From Adineta vaga (lineage: Eukaryota; Rotifera), in contig CP075497.1 of the NCBI GenBank assembly GCA_021613535.1, positions 11,656,001 through 11,720,000 on the forward strand: a DNA stretch of 64,000 bases. The letters are read 5' to 3'. The notes under the pieces are model-generated. The model was given only the letters and a program-made list of their open reading frames with translations. It was not told the DNA's origin and ran no database searches. A program made the translations under genes and the position numbers. Shown piece after piece: positions 1-11,038 of the stretch (position 1 is the stretch's first letter; each line of letters starts with the position of its first letter).

Positions 1-261
1 CATGTTGTTCGAGATGATTTCTGTGTATGTCCATCATGTAATTTTCCGGCTATACATTCTGAATTTCTCAAGTAAGTCGATAGTTTTTTTAATATATTAT
101 TCGAGAGATCTCGAATTACCCCTTTTTGTTTTGTTAGATATTTAACTACGGATGATACATGTCCAATATGTTCAACGAAAATTGATGGAACTCGTCTTTC
201 TCGCATGGATAGTGGATCCGCTGTGGATAGTTTTCTTGCACAATCATCGGATATGTCTTGA
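1..261 (+). CDS. WDR19: C-terminal end of WDR19/IFT144-like intraflagellar transport protein (partial)
   Basis: Only the last 64 residues are in the window; the gene begins upstream. Exons are 1-71 and 138-261, split by a 66-base intron with a GTAAGT donor. The peptide has two CxxC pairs, CPSC near residue 10 and CPIC near residue 32, the second followed by a Ser/Asp-rich tail. The order H-V-V-R-D-D-F, CPSCNFPAIHSEF, then TCPICS matches the zinc-binding C-terminus that I remember for WDR19, the IFT-A subunit that works in retrograde ciliary transport. The family match comes from a short stretch, so another IFT-A WD-repeat subunit such as WDR35 or IFT140 is possible. An AATAAA signal lies about 80 bases after the stop. 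Confidence 0.6.
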
Positions 262-3214
262 GTGCGAAGATTAGGATATTGAAATACAAATGACTTTTAT
301 ACGTGTTGTGTACATCATCTTTGTTATATTCATATATATGAAATAAAAGTTCTGGGGCTTTGATTATGATTTTTAAAAGGATTTCGATTGTTGTTTTTCC
401 TCAATAAAGTACGGAATAAAACCAAAGAGAGTTGTATTATGATAATGAAAATAAATATTCACACTTAGTTCAAGGCAGTGATTTCAATTGACAGAAACCT
501 TCGATCCGCAACAATAACTACTTCCGTGAAACTACAGAGAATGTTCAGGAACTGACCGTTTCCACACCGGATTCTTCGATTTGGGTTGTGATTCGTATGA
601 TATTAAAAGCATGTATTCGATTAAATGATAACCAACGTGTTAAAAATATTAGAAGAAATCGTTCATCAAAATCACTTATTCAATTGTATAATCAGTTATT
701 TTTATTTAATAATTAAACGATATAAATATTTTCATTGTAGTCACAGATTTCCGATTTTATTTTTCAATCTTAGTTTATTTTATCAACAAGCAATGGAATG
801 ATCAAATATGACTTTATCAATATAGAGTGATTGATCCAGAGAAGTTTTAACATCACACTTTCGAAGATATATTCCAGGCTAATGTTTTCATCAAAAAATC
901 CAATTAGTATTTCCTGTATTTTTCAAAGAAAAAAAAATCATGACACGTATAATCTATTCTAAATACCCTTAGGTTAGTAAGATTACATACATTATTGAAG
1001 CGGATATGAAAGTTTCTCTATACCTGGAGTTCAATGATTGTACGTCTTAGATTATAACTACGTTTCATCTAGAATTTAATATTTGGAAAGAGTTCGTTCA
1101 TCAAAGATATAAATAAGTGTTTATTACTCATAATATATATAAAAGAAATTCATCGAACATTCTTAAAGACGAAATAATCTGGTGAGATAAGTATCAAATT
1201 GATCTTATGCGTATCATTTTCTTCAATAATTATTGTCACAGTTAAAAGTACATTCTTGATATCCTTTTTTTCACATTAATGTACTAAATGCATGATATCT
1301 TAGTAATACTAAATCATTTATATTCAATTGACAGGAAATATCGAATGCGGGATAATGGCGTTATTTTATAAAATCTAAAATAACATATTTCTGCTCTCAC
1401 CGTAAAATAACATTTTAATTGATATCACTTTTTTATAAGGGAAATTTATAAGTAAGAACGCCTGACTTCATCGCTCGAAATATTCTACAGATTCTATTAA
1501 TGTATCCTAGTTTCCGTGAAATATATGAAGGCATGTAGTACAACGAGCATGTTGTGATACATGCAACTAAAATGTACTGACTCATTTTGATGAAAATATT
1601 CCAGAACAATGTTATTTCAAAGAATTTTTTGATTCAATCTGTTTCTAATGAAAGATTTCAATTATAATTATAAGAAAAAATCTTACAAAAGCACTTTTGA
1701 TCTTCTTAGATTTGTAATCATATTTATAAATAACTGAATCTTACCTGTTAAATTAAAGATCTGTAAATAGATAGAAAATTCTAGGCATCAAACTACCTAA
1801 ATATCATTTCACTTCTAATTAAAAATGAATATAAAAGACACATGTAATAGTTTCAGATCCAAAAAAAAACATTTAATCGATTTGTCTGACAAACAGACAT
1901 ACATTTATATATTAAACTCCAAAAATAAACCAACAACTACAATCACATACATAAAACATTCGTACAAAATAACAAAAACGTTTTCATATCTTAACATTCG
2001 ATTCACGTATGTGCGAAAAATGAGATAACATTAATTTTCACTTGAAAGAATAACATGATCAAAACTTTCGCGATCGTCGAATATAATATCGAGGTCCAAA
2101 TTGTGTTCGAATTGCTCGAGCATAAAGAACAGTTGATGTTTGTGATCGACAACATGGTCTTTTTGCGGGTGGTAAAGATGCATATCCATGATAACATGGT
2201 AACGGCCGACAATATCTATGACCCATCGTTGAAACCAAATGAAACTATAAGAATCGTGTTGTTGAGAGAAAGAAAAAAAAACTTTCTGGCAACCACGTCG
2301 CTGTTTTATTATAAAGATTTTTCTCCTCCTTCTAGAAAAAGAAAATCAAGCAGCGGAAATGAGAAAAAACTCGCGAATGTTAAATATTTAATCAGAAAAG
2401 AAAGTTCTGTATTTATAGATTATTTTCGACGAAAATTTCGCAATCAATTAAGAAATGTCAATGCCATTATTTTCGAAATTTGAAATAAATCCAAAAAATA
2501 TTTATATTTCTATATCTTACAGTTAATAATTGAACATCGTGACATTTTGTGTTATCATTACAGATCTCTTCACTTTATGTTGTTGCTTTTCGAAAATTCT
2601 ATTCAGGAAACTTTTATTGGTTTAATTACATATTTTTGTAGTAAAAAGCTGACGTCTTTCCTTTTTTTTTTTGAATGAAATAATCCATGTGAATCATGCA
2701 CAAGTGCTCTAATTGTATAGGAGAAGAAGCCAAATGAACTTCATTTCCTGTGCTTACGAGTATATGATAGTCATCTCTACGGAATTGCAAGTTATTGTTC
2801 TTGTCTAAGAATTATTTATATGAGTGGAGTTGTGAAAATTATTATCAAGGGAATCTTCTTCGTCATTCGTATTTTTTACTAAATGACTTTTGTTAAAAAA
2901 CATAATGTAATCTTTGTCTAGACTTGATAAATATTTATTTCAATACAAACAACAATAATTCTTAAGTGTTACAAATAACTATATGATTTGTTTCTATGTT
3001 AAAAGAAATAAAGCGCGTGTTTCCATTGGTGGTCAGTGACATCTTGTTCTTGTATTATCCCGCATCTCATACGCAGTCGTCAAGGGCAAATAAATAAATC
3101 TCATACATTATTCGTATTTTTTCTTCTTCTTCTTCCTCTCAAGTGTAGATTGAAGAACGTATGTATTGACCGAATCTATTCCATGTTTATCGTTTCGTTT
3201 AGATTATTTTATCA
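262..3214. other. Intergenic, AT-rich, no supported gene
   Basis: About 3 kb of AT-rich DNA. The best open frame is 2055-2483 (+), 142 codons from an ATG, with a basic RKRK patch but no recognisable domain and no coding-like neighbours. I see no RNA gene or mobile element. A 3' splice-like TTTCGTTTAG sits just before the next gene at about 3191-3202. Confidence 0.5.
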
Positions 3215-4149
3215 ATGATAGTTTATAATCTTCCAAACGATATAACATTTAGTAAAACAATTATTGAACGAGGTCAAGGTCTACACGCTCCTAATGAAGG
3301 TATGGAATTAACATGTATTAACGAAGGAAAAATCGAGTTATTGTAGGTTCACATTGTAAATTAATAATAAATTTTTCTCCAAATGAATATTCATTTTCGG
3401 AAGATTTCTATCACGATCTTCTTCCTTTCAACGAAGAAATAGTCATTCAACTTGGCTTCTATTCTTCTATTATTAGTAATTATGTACACAAATGTTTAGT
3501 GACAATGAAACAAAATGAATTCTCTCAATTAACTTTTAATTATCCACTAGATTCGTATGAAATTTTCTTCTTATTTAAACATTATTCTTACATATTTCAT
3601 TTCAGAAGTCAACCTCAACAGATCGAACTTTCCATTCGTTTAATTTCGTTCGAACGTTCACCGGAAATCTATTCATTTTCAATCGATAATCTCTATGATT
3701 TCGCATTAAAACACAAAGAAAATGCGAATAAATTTTTTCAAAACAAACATTATCTTCAAGCTTTTCAACTTTATCATCGTTCTTTATGTTACATATTAAA
3801 TTTCATTTCTGAACAACCATCCAGTGAATATTTAGAAAAATTCAATCAATTAATTCTCTCAATCTATTCTAATATGTCGGCATGTCAATTAATTTATGGA
3901 AATAATTTCAATGTTATTGAAAATTGTTCATCAGCATTGGATATCAATCCAAATTATGTCAAAGCTTTATATCGTCGAGGTTATGCATATGGAAATATAA
4001 ATGATTATGAATTAGCTATGAAAGATCTTCATTTAGCGAATCAACTTGAACCTAATGATAAGAAAATCGAAGAATTATTGAAAATAACAAAACAACGTTT
4101 TGAACAATATAATAAAACATTAGGAAAATCATTGAAAAATCTTTTCTAA
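3215..4149 (+). CDS. FKBPL: FKBPL-like immunophilin-related TPR protein
   Basis: Exons 3215-3299 and 3347-4149 give 295 residues; the 47-base intron 3300-3346 has a GTATGG donor and a TTGTAG acceptor. Splicing restores GQGLHAPNEGSHCKL, an FKBP-type opening strand (G-x-G-x-x-x-P..G..C). The FKBP half (about 1-135) is degenerate, as in FKBPL, which lacks peptidyl-prolyl isomerase residues. From about residue 143 there is a three-repeat TPR domain (NLYDFALKHKENAN; ACQLI; VKALYRRGYAYG) ending in a short LGKSLKNLF tail, which resembles the FKBPL C-terminus. FKBPL is a co-chaperone that binds Hsp90 through its TPR domain. The first ATG in frame was chosen; a 3' splice-like site TTTCGTTTAG lies 12 bases upstream, so a longer or trans-spliced 5' end is possible. 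The next gene starts only 63 bases downstream. Confidence 0.72.
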
Positions 4150-4201
4150 AGAACATTAAAATGAATTTTTCAAATTCTATTGATCTAGTCAGATATAATC
4201 T

Positions 4202-4212
4202 TGATTTTTCAG
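4202..4212 (+). promoter_or_regulatory. 3' splice acceptor directly before the GPX start codon
   Basis: The sequence TGATTTTTCAG ends exactly at the ATG of the peroxidase gene, in a gap of only 63 bases after the FKBPL-like stop codon. There is no room for a promoter and 5' exon, so the site most likely accepts a spliced leader. Confidence 0.55.
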
Positions 4213-5159
4213 ATGTTTTTCATTTGGATTTTGTTCATTGCGATAACGAATGTTATCTGCGAAGATTTCTATTCGTTTACAGTTAAAGATTGGGAAGGAA
4301 ATGATGTTTCATTAGAACAATATCGTGGAAAGGTGAATCATTTGCATCGTTTTCCAACACCAAAATACATTCTTTTTTATCATTCTAGGTTACATTGGTT
4401 GTAAATGTAAGTTGTTTTTCTCCTGTAAATGGAAGCGGAAGATAATCGATAGATAATGTTCAGTTTGTTTGTTTGTTTCTTCAATTAAACAAATGATCCG
4501 ATAAGTTCGATATATACTATTGATATCTATATTTATTCTTATCATGAAGCCATAGTTTTGATGATTAGAAGAGAAGATTATTCTATCATTCTGATTGGCG
4601 CTAACTGTTTCGTTTAGGTTGCAAGTGAATGTTCATTTACTGATTCACATTATGAAGCACTTGTCGGTATTCAAGAGAAATTGAATAAGGGTAATCGAAA
4701 TATATTTCAAGTACTCGCTTTTCCAAGCAATCAATTTGGTGGACAAGAGCCGAATGTAAATATTTTTGAAAACAAAGACGATCTGTTTTTATTGTTCGAT
4801 ATTTCGATTTTTAAGAGTGATCGTCATATTCAAGCTTGGGCGAAAGATATGTTTGATATCAATTTTCCTATTTTTGCCAAAGGTGCTGTTATTAAAGAGA
4901 ATGACGAGGAATTACCAGATGTATGGCGATTTCTAAGTGGTAAATAAGATTTGCTTTTGTTGATTCATACGGAAAAATGATTCTTTTTTATTCTTCAGAA
5001 AAAACCGAACCACCCAATTGGAATTTTTGGAAATATTTGATTGATCCTGATGGAAACGTTATTCAAGCATATTCTCCACAAATCAATGTTCGTCAAGTTT
5101 ATCCTGATATTAAAAAATTACTTATTAAATATAATCTCCTCGATAAATCTGAATTATAA
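4213..5159 (+). CDS. GPX7: ER-lumen glutathione peroxidase, GPX7/GPX8 type
   Basis: Five exons: 4213-4332, 4389-4406, 4618-4755, 4816-4939 and 4999-5159, giving 186 residues, close to vertebrate GPX7 (187). Residues 1-16 form a signal peptide (MFFIWILFIAITNVIC). The body carries the peroxidase signatures VTLVVNVASECSFTD with the peroxidatic residue as cysteine (Cys51, not selenocysteine), LAFPSNQFGGQEP, and NWNFWKYLIDP with the catalytic-site Gln and Trp. The C-terminus KSEL is an ER-retention signal. These enzymes reduce peroxide and pass the oxidation to PDI during oxidative folding. Exon 2 is only 18 bases. The third intron (4756-4815) is exactly 60 bases and has no in-frame stop; it is removed here because the family has no insert between QEPN and the SDRHIQAW stretch. 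The gene is probably the second cistron of an operon. Confidence 0.85.
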
Positions 5160-5523
5160 ATGAACAAATCGTCAACATATTAAACGTTGAGTGCTCTATT
5201 TATTCTTCCGGTTGTTATCTTATTTACTATATACTCTAGTCGATCTATGTTATCATGCATGTGTGTGTACTCTTTTTTTATACTCAATGATGTTCATGTT
5301 TGCTGTTATCTGAATGACGTTTTCTAAAGATTTTTTTCTTACAATAAAAATATTCAATACATATGTCTAAACTTTGTTCTTATACTATGACCCGTTGGTT
5401 CGGTAATATTTGTTAAGAGAGAAAGGATTGGTTAGCAGATACTTCTTGACTTGATAGTTTGGCTTAGGATTTAACTTTTCGACTTATCTTCTTCAGATTC
5501 AGACGTTTCTTCATTTGTTTATA
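5160..5523. other. Intergenic, 364 bases
   Basis: Holds the 3' UTR of the peroxidase gene (AATAAAAAT near 5344) and the leader of the next gene. A pyrimidine-rich acceptor-like CTTATCTTCTTCAG ends near 5495, about 28 bases before the ATG. Confidence 0.4.
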
Positions 5524-6456
5524 ATGTCTTCTAATCCTACCAGTCATTTTATCAGTTTACCTGATTGTCGTATTGTCGGAAACAATGGTGATATTACTCG
5601 TGGTTCATTGAAGCTTCATTATTGGGAATGGAAAGGTCATGAACCTACGATTCTCCTCTGCCATGCAACGTCTTTTCATGGTCGATGTTATGATCGCATC
5701 ATTAATGAAGCTCTACATGGTTATCATGTAATTGCTCTAGATTTCCGTGGTCATGGTCGATCACAACAACATCCACCTCCATATAGTTTTCCATGGCTTG
5801 GTGAAGATGTTTTGCATTTGATTGATGTATTAAATCTTTCCACGACTAATCTAATTGGTATTGGTCATTCAGCTGGCGGCTATGCTTTGACGTATGCAGC
5901 AGCAATTGCTCCAAAACGTTTATTTCAATTTCTAATATTACTTGATCCCGGTATAGTTTCTCGTTCATTATATGGAATTGGTGATGAAAGACAACCTGTA
6001 TTAGAATATATTCTTCGTCGAAAAAATCAATGGTCATCTGTGGAAGAAATGATACTAAGACTAGAAACTCGTGAACCATTCTCTCGATGGCCAAAAGATA
6101 CTCTTCGTAATTATTGTACCTATGCATTGGATGAAAATAATACACTTCAACTGAGTGCAGAAGGAGAACATTCAATGTATCATTCTGCTTTACAAACTAA
6201 ATCAAATATTTATCCAGTTATTGAGCAATCGAAATTTATTCATGATATTCCAATTTACATTGTAAGATCATCGTTACCGCTGATTGTTGGACAATTCGAT
6301 ACATCACCTTCAGAACCTGATCTTGTCAAATCGTTCAAGAAAGGACGAGATATCTTTTTAGAAAATGCAACACATCTATTCCCTATGGAAAATCCACCAT
6401 TGATGATTAATCTTGTTAAAAAACTGCTCCATGAAAATATACGTTCTTATCTTTAA
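5524..6456 (+). CDS. Alpha/beta hydrolase, tandem copy 1
   Basis: A single uninterrupted exon of 310 residues, unusual in this intron-rich window. It has the alpha/beta hydrolase fold plan: oxyanion-hole strand LLCHATSFHG (about 44-53), DFRGHGRS (73-80), nucleophile elbow GHSAGG with Ser116, and a late histidine in THLFPMENPP near residue 285. The acid residue is probably in the strand before that. The substrate cannot be told from sequence; carboxylesterase, lipase or haloperoxidase-like activity are all possible. Copy 2 follows at 6676, and a 168-base stretch is identical between them. The ATG at 5524 was chosen because the MSSNPTSHFI start matches an internal methionine in copy 2. Lack of introns and a bacterial-like fold would suit horizontal acquisition, but this is not shown. 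Confidence 0.8.
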   Translation: MSSNPTSHFISLPDCRIVGNNGDITRGSLKLHYWEWKGHEPTILLCHATSFHGRCYDRIINEALHGYHVIALDFRGHGRSQQHPPPYSFPWLGEDVLHLIDVLNLSTTNLIGIGHSAGGYALTYAAAIAPKRLFQFLILLDPGIVSRSLYGIGDERQPVLEYILRRKNQWSSVEEMILRLETREPFSRWPKDTLRNYCTYALDENNTLQLSAEGEHSMYHSALQTKSNIYPVIEQSKFIHDIPIYIVRSSLPLIVGQFDTSPSEPDLVKSFKKGRDIFLENATHLFPMENPPLMINLVKKLLHENIRSYL

Positions 6457-6675
6457 AGTAACTTACTACGATAAGATAGGAATTCATATAAATGACCACA
6501 AAAACAATATTTTTATTTATTTTTTTAAATTTTTATTGATTTGATTCTTGCACTGATTCGCGATCTACAAAGTTATCGATAAAAGACAACTACTGTAATA
6601 AGATGAAATCTTTTCTATTCGTCAGTGAAACTGGTTGTTATATTTTAAAAAGGTTTTTGTTTTTTTAAGATAGAT

Positions 6676-7650
6676 ATGATCTCTTGTACCTCACGTATCT
6701 TTCGACGAACAATGTCTTCTAATCCTACCAGCCATTTTATTACACTACCAAATCGTCCCATTATTGGAAGCAAAGATGAACTAACATCAGGCCCGCTTAA
6801 ACTACATTATTGGGAATGGAAAGGTCATGAACCTACGATTCTCCTCTGCCATGCAACGTCTTTTCATGGTCGATGTTATGATCGCATCATTAATGAAGCT
6901 CTACATGGTTATCATGTAATTGCTCTAGATTTCCGTGGTCATGGTCGATCACAACAACATCCACCTCCATATTCTTTTCCTTGGCTTGCGGAAGATTGTC
7001 TACGATTTATTGAAGAAATGAATCTTTCAAAGACAAAACTGATTGGTATTGGTCATTCAGCTGGTGGTTATTCTTTAATTTATGCGGCAGCAGTAGCATC
7101 AAAACGTTTATTTCAAAGTCTACTTTTAATCGATCCAGTTATTATGCCTCGTTCAATCTATGAGGATGATGACATTGATTTATCCGCTACGGATTATGTA
7201 CTCCGTAGAAAAAATCAATGGTCATCTGTTGAAGATATGATATCACGATTAAAAAAACGTGGTACATTTTCACACTGGCCCAAAGATACTCTTCGGAATT
7301 ATTGTACTTATGCGGTTGATAAAAATTTTAAACTTGTTTGTACACCTGAAGGAGAAGCATCAATCTATCGATCTGGTTCTCAATCCAATTCCAATATTTA
7401 TCCATTAATTGAACAATCAAAATACATTCACGATACTCCTCTACATATTGTACGAGTATCACCAGGAGAAACCACTGGAGTATTTGATCAATCTCCAACA
7501 GCACCTGATCTTGCGAAAAATTTCAAAAAAGGAAAAGATATATTATTAGAAAATGTCAAACATCTCTTTCCAATGGAACAACCAGATATAGCAATTGATC
7601 TTGTAAAAAAATTTATGAAAGAAACTAATAAAATTTCTTCTCATTTGTAA
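6676..7650 (+). CDS. Alpha/beta hydrolase, tandem copy 2
   Basis: An intronless paralogue of the preceding gene, 324 residues. It adds 12 basic N-terminal residues (MISCTSRIFRRT) that could be a weak mitochondrial signal or 5' UTR if the ATG at 6712, matching copy 1, is the true start. GHSAGG and the late HLFPMEQP histidine are kept, so the copy looks functional. Outside the identical tract (6805-6972) the proteins differ, for example in the region after GHSAGG and in the loop PRSIYEDDDIDLS, where copy 2 is longer. The gap between copies is 219 bases with an acceptor-like TTTTTTTAAG a few bases before the ATG. Same uncertainty on substrate as copy 1. Confidence 0.8.
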   Translation: MISCTSRIFRRTMSSNPTSHFITLPNRPIIGSKDELTSGPLKLHYWEWKGHEPTILLCHATSFHGRCYDRIINEALHGYHVIALDFRGHGRSQQHPPPYSFPWLAEDCLRFIEEMNLSKTKLIGIGHSAGGYSLIYAAAVASKRLFQSLLLIDPVIMPRSIYEDDDIDLSATDYVLRRKNQWSSVEDMISRLKKRGTFSHWPKDTLRNYCTYAVDKNFKLVCTPEGEASIYRSGSQSNSNIYPLIEQSKYIHDTPLHIVRVSPGETTGVFDQSPTAPDLAKNFKKGKDILLENVKHLFPMEQPDIAIDLVKKFMKETNKISSHL

Positions 7651-7795
7651 CGTTCCAACAAACAAAGCAATACTATATGTTTTATATGCATATGTCATGA
7701 TAGCATGACGATGCATTTTTTGTTTTTTAGTATAAAAGAAAATGAATATATATATATATGTATGTATGCTCGTATTTTAGATAGAATTAAAATAA

Positions 7796-8901
7796 ATGGC
7801 TGCAAAGAAACCTATAGCGGTAGTTGTCGGTAAGATTTTGATGAGATATGTATGATCATTTTTGAGTTTAATTAATTCATACCATAGGTGTCGGTCCTGG
7901 TCTAGGAACATCATTGGCTAAACGGTATAATCTTTTTAATATTATTTATTAAGACATGTGAAATTTCTATATGTTTGAAGATTTGCTGCTGGTGGTTACT
8001 CGATTGGTCTTATTGCACGAAAAGAAAGTAGTTTACAACCAGTACAAAAGGAACTTGAAGATCAAGGTCATATAGGTTATTAAGTCGTTTTGCTTTCATA
8101 GATATTTATATAATGAAAGAAATATTCTACTTTTTTAGCTTTAAGTGTTACGGCTGATGCAGGTGATGTTTCATCGATAAAAAATGCATTCGATACAATT
8201 CGAACAAAACTTGGAAATGATCCCGAAGTTTTACTTTACAATGCCGGTGGATTTACATATAGTAATTGAATTATTTCTTCGTTGATTCTAAATTTATTCT
8301 TTATTTTTTCTTACATAAAGAAAGTATTTTGGATTTAAAACCAGAAGAACTTCAAACAGCATTCAATATTAGTGTTGTTGGTGCTTTAGCAGCAAGTCAA
8401 GAAGTAAGTCAAGATAAAATAATGACTAAGATTCGAATTCGTTCTATTTTAGGTTTTACCAACAATGATTAAAAATGGAAAAGGAACAATTTTATTCACA
8501 GGTGCTACAGCAAGTCTTCGGGGTTCATCGAAATTCGCTGGTTTTGCTGCATCAAAATTTGCTTTACGTGCATTAGCACAATCCATGGCTCGTGAAGTAG
8601 GTCCACAAAGTGTTCATGTTGCTCATGTCATTATTGATGGACAAATAAATACACCTAATCAAGTTCAAAGTATTGTTTATTGTTTGATTATTTAAATGAA
8701 ATCTATTCATTCTCTTTATAGATCAATCGGACAAAAATATTGATTCATTTTTAAATAGTGATGCGGTATGAAGTCGATTTTACTGATAAAAAATTAATCT
8801 TCTTGTTTTAGATTGCTGAAACATATTGGCAATTGCATGTTCAACCTCGATCAACATGGACACATGAACTTGACCTTCGTCCATACGTTGAGAAATTTTA
8901 G
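7796..8901 (+). CDS. Short-chain dehydrogenase/reductase with Phe in place of catalytic Tyr (SDR_c10-like)
   Basis: Eight exons (7796-7829, 7888-7924, 7981-8075, 8139-8261, 8321-8403, 8453-8669, 8722-8765, 8812-8901) give 240 residues with all phases consistent. The N-terminus has a glycine-rich nucleotide-binding turn GVGPGLG, then NAGG, and at the active site KFAGFAASKFALRALAQ, where the usual YxxxK reads FxxxK. The C-terminus HVIIDGQI and RSTWTHELD is typical of this subgroup. The Rossmann fold predicts NAD(P) binding; with the catalytic tyrosine replaced, ordinary dehydrogenase chemistry is doubtful. The replacement is a known feature of the SDR_c10 subgroup, so it is probably not damage. 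The start follows an acceptor-like TCGTATTTTAG by 15 bases. Confidence 0.8.
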
Positions 8902-11038
8902 AAAAACTTTCATCTTTTTTTTTCTCTTATATAATAAAACTATTTTAATGAGATTCGATGTATTCTATCTCCCTGTGAGAGCAAAACAAGAGTATGAAAA
9001 ACTATATAAACCTTGTAAAGTACGAAATAATAATGAGACAGACGGAAGTGCCATAAATAATAAAAGTTTTATATCCTGCCGTCTTGCGACATGATAGAAA
9101 ACAATCAAAAATATTTTGAAAAAAGTTTCATTCGATTGTCTTTCTTCTTTTTTTTCTCTTTAAATGAACATGTGAATTATTTCAAATCTCAAATATTTGA
9201 TCTCAATAACTAAGAATAACAAAGTTCTTTAGGAATATATGTTCCTGTAGCGGAAGATATTTCCCATGATATAAACACGTTGATCTCTTGTTAATAGAAT
9301 CTATGTCATACAGTGATCGATTGCGTGATGAAAACCTTGAACGAGAAGAATACAAATTTGTATTTTGTTTTTTATATTATTCATTTATTGCAACCCACAT
9401 TTTTATTTTAATTATAAATACATTGACATAGACTAATGAACTAGTCGTCATTGACACTTAACATTTTTTTTGCAGTTGAGTAAAAATATGCCGTTTTTTT
9501 TATCGATATAAATGTCCGTCATTTTCTCAGACAAACAACGTTATCAAGGAAAAGAAGACATATATCCCTATTGAAAGGATCACTGTAAGTAAATTCAATA
9601 TACAACAGTTGCTTAGATTAATGTTCCTGTAACCTTTTCAACTGAATTACCTTCGAAAACTCGTCTTAGTTCATAAGATAAATTTCATAGTTGTACAAAT
9701 TTATGAATCAATCTATTTCACAGATGTCAATCATTGATCTGTTCAATGTCTAAAACAACTCTTCATTGAAGATAGTAAGTCATTGAGATGAATATCTGTT
9801 TTATGTAAAAATCGACATGACTTTTATCTAATCATGCAACCGACAACCATGTCTGTTTCTACCGGATATTATGTTTTCGAATGAAATATTTTTGACAGAA
9901 CTCAAGTCAAATTGATAACGACACAAGCCATTTAACATGAACTTTATATAATTGAAAAGGCATATTTGTAGTTCCTGTAATTTTCTGAAGAGAAAATATG
10001 TTAGATATAGTGTTTTCCTTTTTTTCTTTAATTAAAATATTAAGAGTGAAAAAGCCACTTAGAAAATCAAATTTAGAGATATTTCTAAACGTCAATATTC
10101 ACAAGAAGAAAAGTATTTCCTCGTTATCTACAATTCCGGTTTGGCGAGTCATGTCTAATTGTTGATAAGAATAAAAGCACATCTCTCACCTCTATTCTCA
10201 CCTCTCATTTTTATCTTAATGACGAATTTTCTTTAGATACAATAAATGTACCTATGCATAACTTTTTCTTTGATCATTAAGATACTTTCCAATTACCATA
10301 AATGGTGATATTACCAAATGGAAAATCATGTCTAATGTGTTATCAGGTAATGCTAGACATCTGATTGAATTCCACAGCTGTTTGTTGACACGTGGGAGGC
10401 GTAGGAGAAAGAATGTTTTCAGAAAGATTATTTAGATTTGTATCAAACCAAATTGTCTGTTTTTTTCTACAGAATATTCTCTATTCTTCTTCTCCTTCGC
10501 TTCCTCAAAGCTTCAACTTAAATAATAGATAGCATTATTTCATTCTTGCTTGACTTCGTTTCTAGATGACTGTCAATTGATTATAACTCATGTCACTAAC
10601 TAAATACTGCTTTCTAGAACGACAGTAGTAACAAGAAAGGTATATTTACAAAGTAATCAACTGTTCAATTGAATTAATTTTTTATTTCTAGTTAAATTAA
10701 ACTTGTTGATTGACGTCAAAGATTGATCGATAAAGTGGGTGAGATTTCTTTACGAAAAAAAAAACAATTGTTCTTTGTAATTTTTCTATTTAATATTTAC
10801 GCACAGGTATAGAGGAAACTGAATTTAAAAGGAAAAATTATGCACGATTTATTCTATCATTGAAAGAACATAACATATCTTCGATAATTAAGAGAAAAAG
10901 CCTGATAAAACGACTACACGAACGGAAATATGTTTGTTGACTTCTTTTCTCTATAAAAGTATTTTATCTATCATGCAACAAAACAAAAACGTTCTTTTAC
11001 TTCAGATTAATACTTTTTATTCTTGAAAATATCTCATC
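8902..11038. other. Intergenic, about 2.1 kb, no supported gene
   Basis: AT-rich with only short open frames on either strand. No domain, RNA gene or repeat family was recognised. The last 100 bases are presumably the promoter and leader of the next gene. Confidence 0.5.

Noticed and set aside
2055-2483. 142-codon ATG frame on the plus strand
   Set aside because: No domain, no splice context and AT-driven composition in a gene-poor stretch. It is mentioned in the intergenic entry but is not supported as a gene.
3300-3346. Apparent frameshift/stop in the FKBPL-like gene
   Set aside because: Explained by a 47-base GT..AG intron that restores a family-consistent peptide.
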